64,000 nucleotides of DNA from Roseomonas populi (lineage in GTDB: Bacteria; Pseudomonadota; Alphaproteobacteria; Acetobacterales; Acetobacteraceae), in the NCBI RefSeq assembly GCF_024594815.1, contig NZ_JANJOU010000002.1, positions 62,001 through 126,000 on the forward strand. The letters run 5' to 3'. Shown piece after piece: positions 24,451 through 32,633 of this stretch. The number at the start of each line of letters is the position of its first letter. Positions within the stretch are counted from its first letter, which is position 1. Both the position numbers and the translations under genes were made by a program. The notes beneath the pieces are model-generated. The model was not told the origin of the DNA. It searched no databases and saw only the letters and a program-made list of their open reading frames with translations.

Positions 24451-25577
24451 GCCCGCCCATCCTCCAGCCGCGCGAGGATCCGGGCCGCCCGGGCATCCCA
24501 GCTATAGGTCTCCAGCAGAACCGCCCGGGCCCGCGCACCCAGGGCCTCGGCCCGCGCGGGGTCGGCGAGGAGCGCCCGCGCCGCCGCTGCCCAGGCCGCC
24601 GCATCCCCGGGCGGCAGCAGGATCGCCGCGCCGGTTCCGGCCAGGATCTCGCGCAGCGCCGGGATGTCGGAGGCGAGGATCGGCCGGCCCGCCGCCATGT
24701 ACTCAAACAGCTTCAGCGGCGACATCCAGCGCCCGATCTCCCGCCCGGCGGACGAGGCCACGCTCGGCGCGGGCGGCGCCAGCAGCAGGTCGAATTGCGC
24801 GAGGTAGGCGGGCACGCGCGCGTGCGGCACATGGCCGTGGAAGTGGAGATTGGCCCGCCCAGCGCAGCGCCCCCGCCAGGCCGCGATATCCCCCTCCATC
24901 CCGCCCACCACGTGCAGGTCGCATTCGGGGAGGGCCTCCGCCAGGGCGGCCACGGTCTCCATCCCCTTGCCGGGATAGAGGTGGCCGACATAGCCGAACT
25001 GGGCCGCGCCGGGGCGCCCGGGCCAGGGCTCCGGCGGCGGGCCGGGATCGGAGACCGGGTCCGCACCGTCATGGGCCACCATCATCGGCCGCCCGGCGAG
25101 GGCCGGCACGGCGGCGGCGTAGTCCTCGGCCAGGCTTCGGGAGATGGCGACCGCCAGCGCCAGGCGCGGGTGGCGGAAAAGCCAGGACTCCGCGAGTCGC
25201 CGTGCCCGCCGCCGCGGCAGCGCATGGGCCTCGTAGATGAACGGGGCGGGGATGCGCGCGACCGCGGCCGCAAGGGCATAGGCGTGACGCCCGTAGAGGA
25301 GGTCCGGCCTTGGGCGCTCCGACATGGCCCGTGCCGCGAGCAGCGCGTAGAGCAGGTTCTTTGCCAGCGGCAGGCCCGGCGGCGCCCGCAGCACCAGCTC
25401 GAAGAGGGGCGGCATGCCGAAGGCCTCGAAGACGGCCGGCGCGTCCTGCTGCCGCCCCCGGGCATAGAGCGTGACCTCGTGCCCTGCCGCCGCGAAGGCG
25501 CGGCACATGCCCATAACATTGACCGCGCTCGCCACGCGGGAGGGCAGGGCGGTGCCCGCGACATAGGCGATGCGCAT
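24447..25577 (-). CDS. GT4-family glycosyltransferase
   Basis: A 376-residue GT-B enzyme. The N-terminal domain starts MRIAYVAGTALPSRVASAVN. The donor-binding half shows FGYVGHLYPGKGMETVAALA and SPLKLFEYMAAGRPILASDIPALRE, the E-x7-E-like region of GT4. It uses an NDP-sugar on the cytoplasmic side. It overlaps the flippase gene by 4 bp and diverges from the ELM1-like gene 59 bp away. The acceptor is not predictable. Confidence 0.9.
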   Translation of the reverse strand: MRIAYVAGTALPSRVASAVNVMGMCRAFAAAGHEVTLYARGRQQDAPAVFEAFGMPPLFELVLRAPPGLPLAKNLLYALLAARAMSERPRPDLLYGRHAYALAAAVARIPAPFIYEAHALPRRRARRLAESWLFRHPRLALAVAISRSLAEDYAAAVPALAGRPMMVAHDGADPVSDPGPPPEPWPGRPGAAQFGYVGHLYPGKGMETVAALAEALPECDLHVVGGMEGDIAAWRGRCAGRANLHFHGHVPHARVPAYLAQFDLLLAPPAPSVASSAGREIGRWMSPLKLFEYMAAGRPILASDIPALREILAGTGAAILLPPGDAAAWAAAARALLADPARAEALGARARAVLLETYSWDARAARILARLEDGRA

Positions 25578-25636
25578 CAGGAACCCTTGCCGGCCGTCCG
25601 GCCCGGGACCAACCTCCGCGCCCCCGGGAAGGCCGC

Positions 25637-26824
25637 ATGGACAGGAAGGACGGAACCACGGCCGCAGGGCCGCGCATCCTGGCGCTGCTCGGTCCGCGCA
25701 CCGGCGACAACAACCAGGTGCTGGCGCTGGCGGAGGCAGTGGCGGCCGCGTCCGGCGGCGCGGTGGATGTGGTTCGCCTCCAACACAACCCTCTTCGCCT
25801 GCTGCCCACGGCCTTGCTGGGCGCCGGCCTGGCGAGCCTTCGCCGGGCCTCCCGCGCGCAGCTGGTCCCGCCCTGGCCCGACCTCGTGATCGCGGTCGGG
25901 CGTCGCGGCGTGCCGGCCGCGCGCTGGGTCCGTAGCCGGTCGGGGGGAAGCACCCGCATCGTGGGGATCGGCCGGCCGCGCTGCGATCCCGCCCTGCTCG
26001 ACCTGGTGGTGACCACGCCCCAATACGGGGTGCCGCCCGGCCGCACCGTGCTGGAGCAGCCTATCTCCCTGACTCGCCAGACCGCCGCCCGGCTGGCCGA
26101 GGCGGCGGCAAGATGGCGCGAGGACTTCGCGCAGTTCCCCGGGCCTCGCCACGCGCTTCTTCTCGGCGGGCCTTCCTGGCCCTGGCGGCTGGATGCGCGG
26201 GAGGTGGAGCGTGCCTGCCACGCCCTGCTGGCGCTGGCGGAGAGGGAAGGGGGCAGCGTCCTCGCCATCGCCAGCCGGCGCACTCCGGCGGATCTGGCAG
26301 GGCGCGTCCGTGACCTTCTCGCCACGGCCCGCATGCCAGCCGCTCTGCTGGAGGGCTCGGGGGAGCGGAATCCCTATCCGGGCCTGCTCGCCCTGGCGGA
26401 CACGATCGCCGTGACCGCCGACAGCGTGGCCATGGTCTCGGACGCGGTGGCGACCGGGCGCCCCGTCACCCTCGTCGCCGTGCGCGCCGGTGGTCCCGGC
26501 GGTGCCTGGCTCCGCGGGATGCGCGCGCTGCGGCTGGCGGATGGCGACCAGGGGACGGAAGCCTGGCCCCTGCTCCGCGGCCTCGGCCGGGCCTGGGGTG
26601 GGCTGGTGCGCCGCGGCCTGGCGGGCTGGCCGCGCGACCTCTGGTTCTTCTGGCAGGGCCTGGAGCATCACCGGCTCACCGAGGGCCGGTCCGCCCCGCC
26701 GGACGCGGCCGCCGGGGCGGTGGCGCGCGTCATGCCGCTGCTGCGGGCGCGTGGGGCCGGGGAAGCTTCCCCCGGCAGCGATCCGCCAATTCCAGCGCGT
26801 CCGGGCGGATATGCCTCTCCGTGA
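25637..26824 (+). CDS. ELM1/GtrOC1-family putative nucleotide-sugar-binding glycosyltransferase
   Basis: A 395-residue member of the ELM1 family (mitochondrial-fission ELM1 relatives in bacteria), a GT-B-like fold. Recognisable parts are LGPRTGDNNQVLALAEAV at the start, the HALLLGGPSWPWRLD strand and the donor-site-like TADSVAMVSDAVATGRPVTL. GGAAGG lies just before the ATG at 25637. Its last 95 bp overlap the convergent GT8-like gene. Bacterial members often lie in envelope-glycan or lipid clusters; the precise reaction is unknown. Confidence 0.82.
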   Translation: MDRKDGTTAAGPRILALLGPRTGDNNQVLALAEAVAAASGGAVDVVRLQHNPLRLLPTALLGAGLASLRRASRAQLVPPWPDLVIAVGRRGVPAARWVRSRSGGSTRIVGIGRPRCDPALLDLVVTTPQYGVPPGRTVLEQPISLTRQTAARLAEAAARWREDFAQFPGPRHALLLGGPSWPWRLDAREVERACHALLALAEREGGSVLAIASRRTPADLAGRVRDLLATARMPAALLEGSGERNPYPGLLALADTIAVTADSVAMVSDAVATGRPVTLVAVRAGGPGGAWLRGMRALRLADGDQGTEAWPLLRGLGRAWGGLVRRGLAGWPRDLWFFWQGLEHHRLTEGRSAPPDAAAGAVARVMPLLRARGAGEASPGSDPPIPARPGGYASP

Positions 26825-27707
26825 TCCCGTGCTCCACCTCCGCCCTCGTGACGGAGCCCTCGTCCAGGCATTCCGCCAGCAAGGCGAAGAAGAACGTCTC
26901 CTGCCGGGGGTCGGGATGGGGCTTGTACCGGGCCCGGGCCGTCCAGAGCCGCAGGAAGGGCCGCACCACCGCCGCCGGGATCGGCCCGAAGCCGCGGTCC
27001 CGCAGGGTGAAGTCCACGGGCAGGCCGGTTTTCCAGGGCTGGGTGCGGCGCTTGGTGGTGTGCAGCAGGCGCGTGTCGGGGGCCAGCCGGTCGAAATCGT
27101 TCCAGACCGTCTCCAGCAGCCCGACCGTCTCGCGCGGCTCCCGCCGCAGCTCGATCAGATCCACGTAGTCCAGCCGGTGGGCGAACAGGTCCTCCAGCAT
27201 CGGCTCGAAGCGCCAGTGCGACAGTCTCGCGCAGTCCAGCAGCATGACGCTGGAGGCAAGGTAATCCGCCGCGCCGTTGTGGCCGGGCCGGGCGCGGCAC
27301 CATATGGCCTTGCCCTCGCGGTCGCGGGCGAAGAGCTCGCCCACGTCGCCGGCCGCGAAGACATCGGGGTCCACCACCAGGGCCACGCCCCGGTGCCTCA
27401 TGGCGTCGGGCACCGCGAAACGGAGAGGGGTGAAGGATTGCAGGTCGTCCATCGTCCAGCGGCGGGCGTGCCCGGCGCGCAGGAAGCTCCGCCCCTCCGC
27501 CGCGCGGAGGGGCGCGGATTGCTCCGCCTCCAGAAGGCGGACCTCGAAGCCATCCGGGTCCCGCGCGTTGCGGCGGAAGGAATGGGCGGAGACGAGGGCT
27601 CCGAGCCGCTGCTTCGCGTTGGTGTGGATGAAGACGACAGGCCGATCGTCGGGCCGATGGTCGGGTTGGCCGGCCGGGCCGGTGGTGGGCGTGGCGGACT
27701 GGCTCAT
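26730..27707 (-). CDS. GT8-like glycosyltransferase (putative)
   Basis: A 325-residue soluble protein beginning MSQSATPTTGPAG, with GGAGGAACGG just before the ATG at 27707. A short acidic motif in GVALVVDPDVFAAGDVGELF matches the D-x-D metal/nucleotide-sugar site of GT8-type enzymes, and the preceding HTNAKQRLGALVSAHSF resembles their first strand. WKTGLPVDF lies in the C-terminal half, near where acceptor elements are expected. It overlaps the ELM1-like gene at the 3' end and a lipoprotein gene at the 5' end. Family placement is by motif only. Confidence 0.65.
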   Translation of the reverse strand: MSQSATPTTGPAGQPDHRPDDRPVVFIHTNAKQRLGALVSAHSFRRNARDPDGFEVRLLEAEQSAPLRAAEGRSFLRAGHARRWTMDDLQSFTPLRFAVPDAMRHRGVALVVDPDVFAAGDVGELFARDREGKAIWCRARPGHNGAADYLASSVMLLDCARLSHWRFEPMLEDLFAHRLDYVDLIELRREPRETVGLLETVWNDFDRLAPDTRLLHTTKRRTQPWKTGLPVDFTLRDRGFGPIPAAVVRPFLRLWTARARYKPHPDPRQETFFFALLAECLDEGSVTRAEVEHGITERHIRPDALELADRCRGKLPRPHAPAAAA

Positions 27708-28169
27708 CCGTTCCTCCGCGGCCGCCCCTGGGCGGCGCTGGTGCTGGTCTCGTCCCTGCTGGCGGGGTGCGCGGGCGGGGCGGCGGCCCCGCCGGACCCC
27801 GCCGCGCGGCAGGCGTTGGCACGGTTCGACGGGCTGTACCAGGGCCAGCAGATCCCGTCCGGCGCGACGGGAAACTGCCGGACCCTGCCGCGCACCGTCT
27901 GGTTCAGCGTGCGCGGCGGCGCCGTGGAACTGCGGAGCTCCCACCGCCGCCACTCCGCCGTGCAGCGCCCCATGATGGCCGGCACCGTGCGCGAGGACGG
28001 CGAGGTCGCGATGAACCGCGACGGATCGGACCGCTTCGCCGCCGGTCGCATCGACGGCGACCGCCTGGCGGTGACGGAGATTCCCGGCCCCATCGGGCCG
28101 CTGACGAGCGGGAACACCTGCATCTATCGCTACGAGGCCGAGCGGCAGCGGGCGGCCGACACCAAATAG
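27657..28169 (+). CDS. Small putative lipoprotein
   Basis: About 170 residues. A hydrophobic stretch ends in the lipobox LLAGC (Cys about residue 37), then the mature domain GLYQGQQIPSGATGNCRTL runs to the end with a second Cys pair candidate in SGNTCIYRYE. The start is uncertain: ATG 27657 lies inside the 5' part of the divergent GT8-like gene and lacks a good ribosome site. No known domain recognised. An outer-membrane or periplasmic anchored role in this envelope island is likely. Confidence 0.65.
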   Translation: MVGLAGRAGGGRGGLAHPFLRGRPWAALVLVSSLLAGCAGGAAAPPDPAARQALARFDGLYQGQQIPSGATGNCRTLPRTVWFSVRGGAVELRSSHRRHSAVQRPMMAGTVREDGEVAMNRDGSDRFAAGRIDGDRLAVTEIPGPIGPLTSGNTCIYRYEAERQRAADTK

Positions 28170-28193
28170 TCCCAGGGAACAGTCCAGGGTGGT

Positions 28194-29162
28194 TCAACCA
28201 CGGGCGGCACCCCGCCCGAGGCTGGCCCACCACGCCAGCGTGTCCTGCAGCCCTTCCTCGAAGGTGATGCGCGGGGACCAGACGAGGCCGGGCAACTGCC
28301 GCGCGGGGCTGGAGGACCAGTCCCGGTGCAGGATCTCCCGCGCCTTGCCGAGCCCGAAGATGCCGCCCCGCCCCGTGACCCGCGCCAGGGCATCGGCCGC
28401 CGCGCCGGCGGCCAGCATCGCAACGTCCGGCACGCCGACGAAGCGGGGCCGATTCCCGAGGGCCCCGGCGATCCGCGCCAGCAGCTCGCGCCAGCCATGG
28501 CCCTCGTACCGGGCGTCCGTAACCTCGAAGACCTCGCCCAGGGGGCCGGAGACGCAGAGGGTGGCCAGGGCGTCGGCCACGTCCCGCGCGTGAACCATGG
28601 TGATCCGCGGCTCGGGCGCGCGCGGGGCCGGCACGAGGGCGGAGCCTGCCAGTTGCCGCAGCACGAGGCCTTCACGGTCCCCCGGCCCGTAGATCACCGT
28701 TGGCCGCAGCACCACCCAGCGCCCGGCCGGCCCCAGCCCGGCGATCGCCGCTTCCTCTCCCGCTCTCTTGCTGGCGGCGTAGGGGGAGAGGCCCGGCTCC
28801 CGCGCCGCGAGGGAGGAAAGGATCACGCAGCGCGCCTCGGGGGCCGCGGCCGCGACGGCTTGCGCCAGCCGCGCGCTGCCATCCCGGTTCACGGCCATGA
28901 AGTCGGTGGCCCGCCGCGCCTTGGTCAGGCCGGCGAGGTGCACCACGGCCTGCGCGCCCTCCACCAGCCGGCGCAGCGCGGCCGCGTCGAACAGGTCGCC
29001 CGGCACCGTTTCTGCGCCCGCGGCGGGAACCCGCCGCCCGTCACGGACCAGCATCCGCACCCGCCAGCCCTGGGCCAGGAACGCGGCGACCGCGTGCTGG
29101 CCAAGGAAGCCGGTTCCGCCTGTCACGGCGACCAGCGGAGCCTGGTCCATCCCGGGGCTCAT
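28194..29162 (-). CDS. NAD-dependent epimerase/dehydratase-like reductase, candidate ceramide reductase
   Basis: A 322-residue extended SDR. The cofactor motif is VAVTGGTGFLGQHAV and the catalytic YxxxK is YAASKRAGEE, with the epimerase-type VLRPTVIYGPGDREGL. The ATG at 29162 overlaps the stop of the acyl ligase (ATGA). In Caulobacter an epimerase-family protein (CerR) encoded beside the acyl-ACP synthetase reduces the 3-keto group during ceramide synthesis. This gene has the same family and the same neighbour, so that role is favoured, but sequence alone does not exclude a sugar epimerase. Confidence 0.82.
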   Translation of the reverse strand: MSPGMDQAPLVAVTGGTGFLGQHAVAAFLAQGWRVRMLVRDGRRVPAAGAETVPGDLFDAAALRRLVEGAQAVVHLAGLTKARRATDFMAVNRDGSARLAQAVAAAAPEARCVILSSLAAREPGLSPYAASKRAGEEAAIAGLGPAGRWVVLRPTVIYGPGDREGLVLRQLAGSALVPAPRAPEPRITMVHARDVADALATLCVSGPLGEVFEVTDARYEGHGWRELLARIAGALGNRPRFVGVPDVAMLAAGAAADALARVTGRGGIFGLGKAREILHRDWSSSPARQLPGLVWSPRITFEEGLQDTLAWWASLGRGAARG

Positions 29163-30934
29163 GCCGGCGGCGTCGGCTCGAAGGCCGCCGCCAGCGGATC
29201 GGCGCCGCCCGTGGGCTGGCGCGCCAAGTACCGGCTGCGGGCCAGGGAACGGCTCAGCTTGCCAGAGGAGGTGCGCGGCAGGGTGCCGGGCGAGACGAGC
29301 ACGACCCGCGCCTCCACCCCGTGGCGGGCCCGCAGCAGGCCGGCCACCTCGGTCGTCACCCGCTCCCGCGCCGCGCTGTCCGGCGCACCGCGCGCCTCGA
29401 CGAGCATCACCACCTGCTCCACCCCGTCCTCCTCCACCGAGAAGGCCGCGGCGTCGCCGCTGCGGGCGGTGGCGAGCGACTGCTCCACCGCCCATTCCAG
29501 GTCCTGCGGCCAGACATTGCGGCCGTTCACGATGATCAGGTCCTTGGCGCGCCCGGTGATCACCACCTGGCCATCGAGCCGGTAGCCGAGGTCGCCCGTG
29601 CTCAGCCATCCATCGGGCGAGAGGGCGGCCGCGCTCTCCTCGGGCCGTTCGTCATAGCCCTGCATCAGGCCGGGGCCGCGCACCACCACGTGCCCGACGC
29701 GCCGCTCCGGCAGTGCCGCGCCCGCGGCGTCCCGAATCTCCAGCTCCGTGCCCGGCACCGGCGGGCCGCAGAGGGCGAATTCCCGCAGGCGCGCCGCGTC
29801 GTCCACCGCTGGCCTGGCCACGCCCTCGCGCTCCAGCCGGTCCAGGTCCACGATATCGGTCGTCAGGCCCCTGTCGAGCGGCGCGAAGCTGATGGCCAGC
29901 GTCGCCTCGGCCATGCCGTAGCTCGGGACGAAGGCCTCCCTCCGGAAGCCGTCCGGTGCGAAGGTCTCGGCGAAGCGCGCCAGCACCTGCGGGCGGATCA
30001 TGTCGCCCCCGATCCCCGCCGCCCGCCAGGAGGAAAGGTCGAGCGGGGCCTCGCGGGCGGGGTCCGGCCGCCCGCGGCGGGTGCAGAGCTCGTAGCCGAA
30101 GCTCGGGCTGTAGGAGAGGGTGGCGCGGTGCTGGGAGATCAGCCGCAGCCAGAGATGCGGCCGGCGCGCGAATTCCTGCGGCGACAGGTAGTCCACCGTC
30201 ACCTGCCCCGCGAGCGGTGCGAGCATGAAGCCCACCAGCCCCATGTCGTGATAGAGCGGAAGCCAGGACACGGCCCGGTCCTCCGGCCCCAGACGCAGGC
30301 CATGCTGCAGGATGGAGCGGAGGTTCTCCATCAGCGCGCGCTGGGTGACGGCGACCCCGACCGGGAACCGCGTGCTGCCGGACGAGAATTGCAGATAGGC
30401 GATCTCGTCTTCGCCAAGCGGGCGCGCCTCGGGCGCGGGCCTCTCCTCAGCCGTCTCCGGGAAGGCGCCCGCCAGTGTCCCGAAGATCGCAAGCTCCGCT
30501 TCCGCGGCGAAGGGCTGCAGCCAGGGCTCCAGCGCGGCGGGGACGAACAGCGCCGAGGCGCGGGCTGCCCTGGTGAGGCGGGAGATGTGCTCGATGTAGG
30601 TCTCGCGCCCGCCGAAAGCGGTCGGGACGGGCAGCAGCGCCGGCACCAGCCCGGCGTACTGGCAGGCCAGAAAGGCGGTGACCACGTCCGGGTGCGTCTC
30701 GGCGACGATCGCCACGCGGTCTCCGCGCGCCAGGCCCGCGACGAGCAGGCGCCCGGCAAGCGCCCGCGCGCCTGATCGCAGGGCGGAATAGGGCAGGGCA
30801 GCGGTCAGCGCCCCGCGACCGTCGTGGAAACCGAACCCCGTCTCCCCCAGGGCGGCGTAGTCCAGCGCCTCCGCAAGGGTGGCGAAGTCACCCAGGCGCT
30901 GGGGAAGGCTGTTGCGTGTCGGAAGCCGCTCCAC
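29159..30934 (-). CDS. Acyl-AMP ligase / acyl-ACP synthetase of the sphingolipid locus
   Basis: A 591-residue ANL-superfamily enzyme activating a fatty acid as acyl-AMP. Core motifs: YLQFSSGSTRFPVGVAV (phosphate loop), LPLYHDMGLVGF, SYGMAEATLAISF, STGDLGYRL, GRNVWPQDLEWAVE and the catalytic Lys in LPRTSSGKLSRS. The YHDMGL segment is typical of fatty-acyl-AMP ligases that hand the acyl group to a carrier protein rather than CoA. The GTG at 30934 starts 1 bp after the upstream stop. Together with the ACP at 22783 it should supply acyl-ACP for serine palmitoyltransferase. Confidence 0.88.
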   Translation of the reverse strand: MERLPTRNSLPQRLGDFATLAEALDYAALGETGFGFHDGRGALTAALPYSALRSGARALAGRLLVAGLARGDRVAIVAETHPDVVTAFLACQYAGLVPALLPVPTAFGGRETYIEHISRLTRAARASALFVPAALEPWLQPFAAEAELAIFGTLAGAFPETAEERPAPEARPLGEDEIAYLQFSSGSTRFPVGVAVTQRALMENLRSILQHGLRLGPEDRAVSWLPLYHDMGLVGFMLAPLAGQVTVDYLSPQEFARRPHLWLRLISQHRATLSYSPSFGYELCTRRGRPDPAREAPLDLSSWRAAGIGGDMIRPQVLARFAETFAPDGFRREAFVPSYGMAEATLAISFAPLDRGLTTDIVDLDRLEREGVARPAVDDAARLREFALCGPPVPGTELEIRDAAGAALPERRVGHVVVRGPGLMQGYDERPEESAAALSPDGWLSTGDLGYRLDGQVVITGRAKDLIIVNGRNVWPQDLEWAVEQSLATARSGDAAAFSVEEDGVEQVVMLVEARGAPDSAARERVTTEVAGLLRARHGVEARVVLVSPGTLPRTSSGKLSRSLARSRYLARQPTGGADPLAAAFEPTPPA

Positions 30935-30935
30935 C

Positions 30936-31697
30936 TCAGCCCGCTCCGGTCAGGGCAGGAGTCGCCGCGTCCCAGGAGCGGACGAGCGCGTCCGCCTGCT
31001 TCAGGTCGTCAGGGTAGTCCACCTCGCCCCAGCTCAGGCCCTCGATCGACGTTACCCGCACCTCGTGCGCCCTGGCGAGGGACTGGATGACCGAGAGATA
31101 CCACCGGCGCAGGCCTTCCGGCTGGCGCAACGCCTCGTCCAATCCGTCGGCGAAGAGGGCACCGCCCGCGCCCTGGAACCGCAGCATGCCGATAGATTCG
31201 CCGTTCGTCCGCTCCGGCGGAAGGGTCTTCCCGATGTCGAGAAGGCGGGTGCCGTCCAGCGACACCTTCATGTCGTCCGCGTCGTAGCCTTCTTTGCGGT
31301 CGATGGTCACCGTGATCGGGGCGGCGGGCGCGGCAAGCAGGTGGCGCAGCACGGCCGGCTCGAACAGAGTGTCGCCGTTCAGCAGCACCGTGTCCCCCGC
31401 GCGGAGCAGGTCGCGCACCAGGAAGCAGCTTCCGATATTCTCGGCCACGGCGAAGAACGGGTTGAACACGGTGCTGACCTGCAGCCCCGGCGGGGTGATC
31501 GCGGGCAGCCTCGCCTCCACGGCGCCAGCCTCGAAGCCGGTGACGAGGGTCGCTTCCTTGATGCCGGCCGCGAACAGCCCCCGGAACTGCCATTCCAGGA
31601 TGGACCGGTCACCCGCGCGCAGCAGGCACTTCGGCACGCGCTCGGTCATGGGAAGCAGGCGCTTCCCCTGTCCGGCGCAAAGGATGATAGCCTTCAA
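30936..31697 (-). CDS. Sugar/choline-phosphate nucleotidyltransferase-like protein
   Basis: A 253-residue NTP transferase with the G-x-G-x-R core in ILCAGQGKRLLPMTERVPKCLL, an Asp in LLNGDTLFEP and the product-side SWGEVDYPDDLKQADALV. The pattern is that of LicC-type phosphocholine or sugar-1-phosphate nucleotidyltransferases. The TTG at 31697 starts the leftward operon ending in the epimerase-like gene and has no strong ribosome site. It probably makes a CDP-alcohol for a sphingolipid head group, or an NDP-sugar for one of the glycosyltransferases. Confidence 0.83.
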   Translation of the reverse strand: MKAIILCAGQGKRLLPMTERVPKCLLRAGDRSILEWQFRGLFAAGIKEATLVTGFEAGAVEARLPAITPPGLQVSTVFNPFFAVAENIGSCFLVRDLLRAGDTVLLNGDTLFEPAVLRHLLAAPAAPITVTIDRKEGYDADDMKVSLDGTRLLDIGKTLPPERTNGESIGMLRFQGAGGALFADGLDEALRQPEGLRRWYLSVIQSLARAHEVRVTSIEGLSWGEVDYPDDLKQADALVRSWDAATPALTGAG

Positions 31698-31981
31698 TGG
31701 TCTGGCCCAGTCAAAGATGGGTTGTGAAGCGTGGATGCGCCGGTTGCGGCGCTGGTTTCCGTGTTATCGCGAGCCACAAAGCCGGCTTCCCGCAAGAATT
31801 TTGTTCGCGGGCATGTCCGCGAAGCCGCGGCATGATCCTGCCGGTGGATCCTGGAGCAGCCTTCCCGTCCGGACTGCGAGTTTGCAGGGCGTGGTTGTCC
31901 TGGATCGGCGAGGGTTGGTCTTGGTGGGCGTCGTGGCCCGGCGTGAGCCGCGGTCGAGGGGGATCTCCCGCGCAGCCATGA
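31697..31981 (+). CDS. Possible small zinc-finger-like ORF
   Basis: A 94-codon open frame in the gene-poor stretch. Its N-terminal third reads RGCAGCGAGF then about 15 residues later QEFCSRAC, giving a C-x2-C ... F-C-S-x2-C arrangement like small treble-clef or FCS-type zinc fingers. The rest is Trp-rich with no pattern. It diverges from the nucleotidyltransferase gene, overlapping its TTG, and has no convincing ribosome site. It may be a real microprotein, a gene remnant or chance. Confidence 0.25.
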   Translation: MVWPSQRWVVKRGCAGCGAGFRVIASHKAGFPQEFCSRACPRSRGMILPVDPGAAFPSGLRVCRAWLSWIGEGWSWWASWPGVSRGRGGSPAQP

Positions 31982-32633
31982 TCCCGGCCGGGATCGCGCC
32001 TGACCTCGCCAAACATTCAAGAGGCACAACCGCCCCGCTGGTCATCACGCGTGCTCCATGTTCCCTGCGGACGATGTCTGCAGCGAGATGATGCTGGTAT
32101 GGGGGCCGATGGTCACCAGACTTCCCAGCCATGTCGGAAACTAAACAGTTTCCTCCGGCGGCACAAGATGGGGCAAGTCCGTCACCCTGCCCGCCGCGCG
32201 ACATCCCGTCCACGGTGCGAGCCCGGCGAGGGTGCGGAAGAAATCATGACAACGATCGGACGCCAGTGGCTTCCAGCCGGAGTGGTTCATCGCCCGGCGG
32301 TAGGGCGCGGCTTCGTCTCCTCGGACCGGCTCCTCCCGCAGCCGTCCGCTCCGCCCCTGGCCGCAGCGCGCGGGTGATAGCGGGGCAGGGAACCCGGCGG
32401 TGGCTGAGCGCCACCGGTTCCCCGAAGTTCCTACCGTGCCAGTGCCGGAAGTCGGGCAGCCTGCCGGTGAGAGCGGCTGTCGGTGGTGATGCCAACTCCC
32501 AGCGAGCGTCCTATTCCCGGGAACCCGGACAACCTTGCTTCCTGAAGCTGAGCAGAGCCAAATCGGGGAACCCGGCCCTTCCGCGCATCACCGGCGCTGA
32601 TCAGCAGGACAAGACCCGGGGATGGAGGAAGCA
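31982..32633. other. Gene-poor interval
   Basis: About 650 bp without a supported gene; several short frames on both strands carry no motifs. The only structure seen is the perfect hairpin at 32136-32153. Base composition is slightly less GC-rich than the genes around it. The region should include the promoter for the SGNH hydrolase at 32634. Confidence 0.5.
32136..32153. repeat. Short AT-rich inverted repeat
   Basis: GGAAACT-AAAC-AGTTTCC: perfect 7-bp arms with a 4-nt loop, AT-richer than its surroundings, in a gene-poor stretch about 480 bp upstream of the SGNH hydrolase. It could be an operator or small terminator; no gene end lies beside it. Confidence 0.4.

Noticed and set aside
28189-28201. 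GTGGTTCAACCAC palindrome at the convergent ends of the lipoprotein and epimerase genes as a terminator
   Set aside because: Stem of only 5-6 bp overlapping a stop codon; too weak to call.
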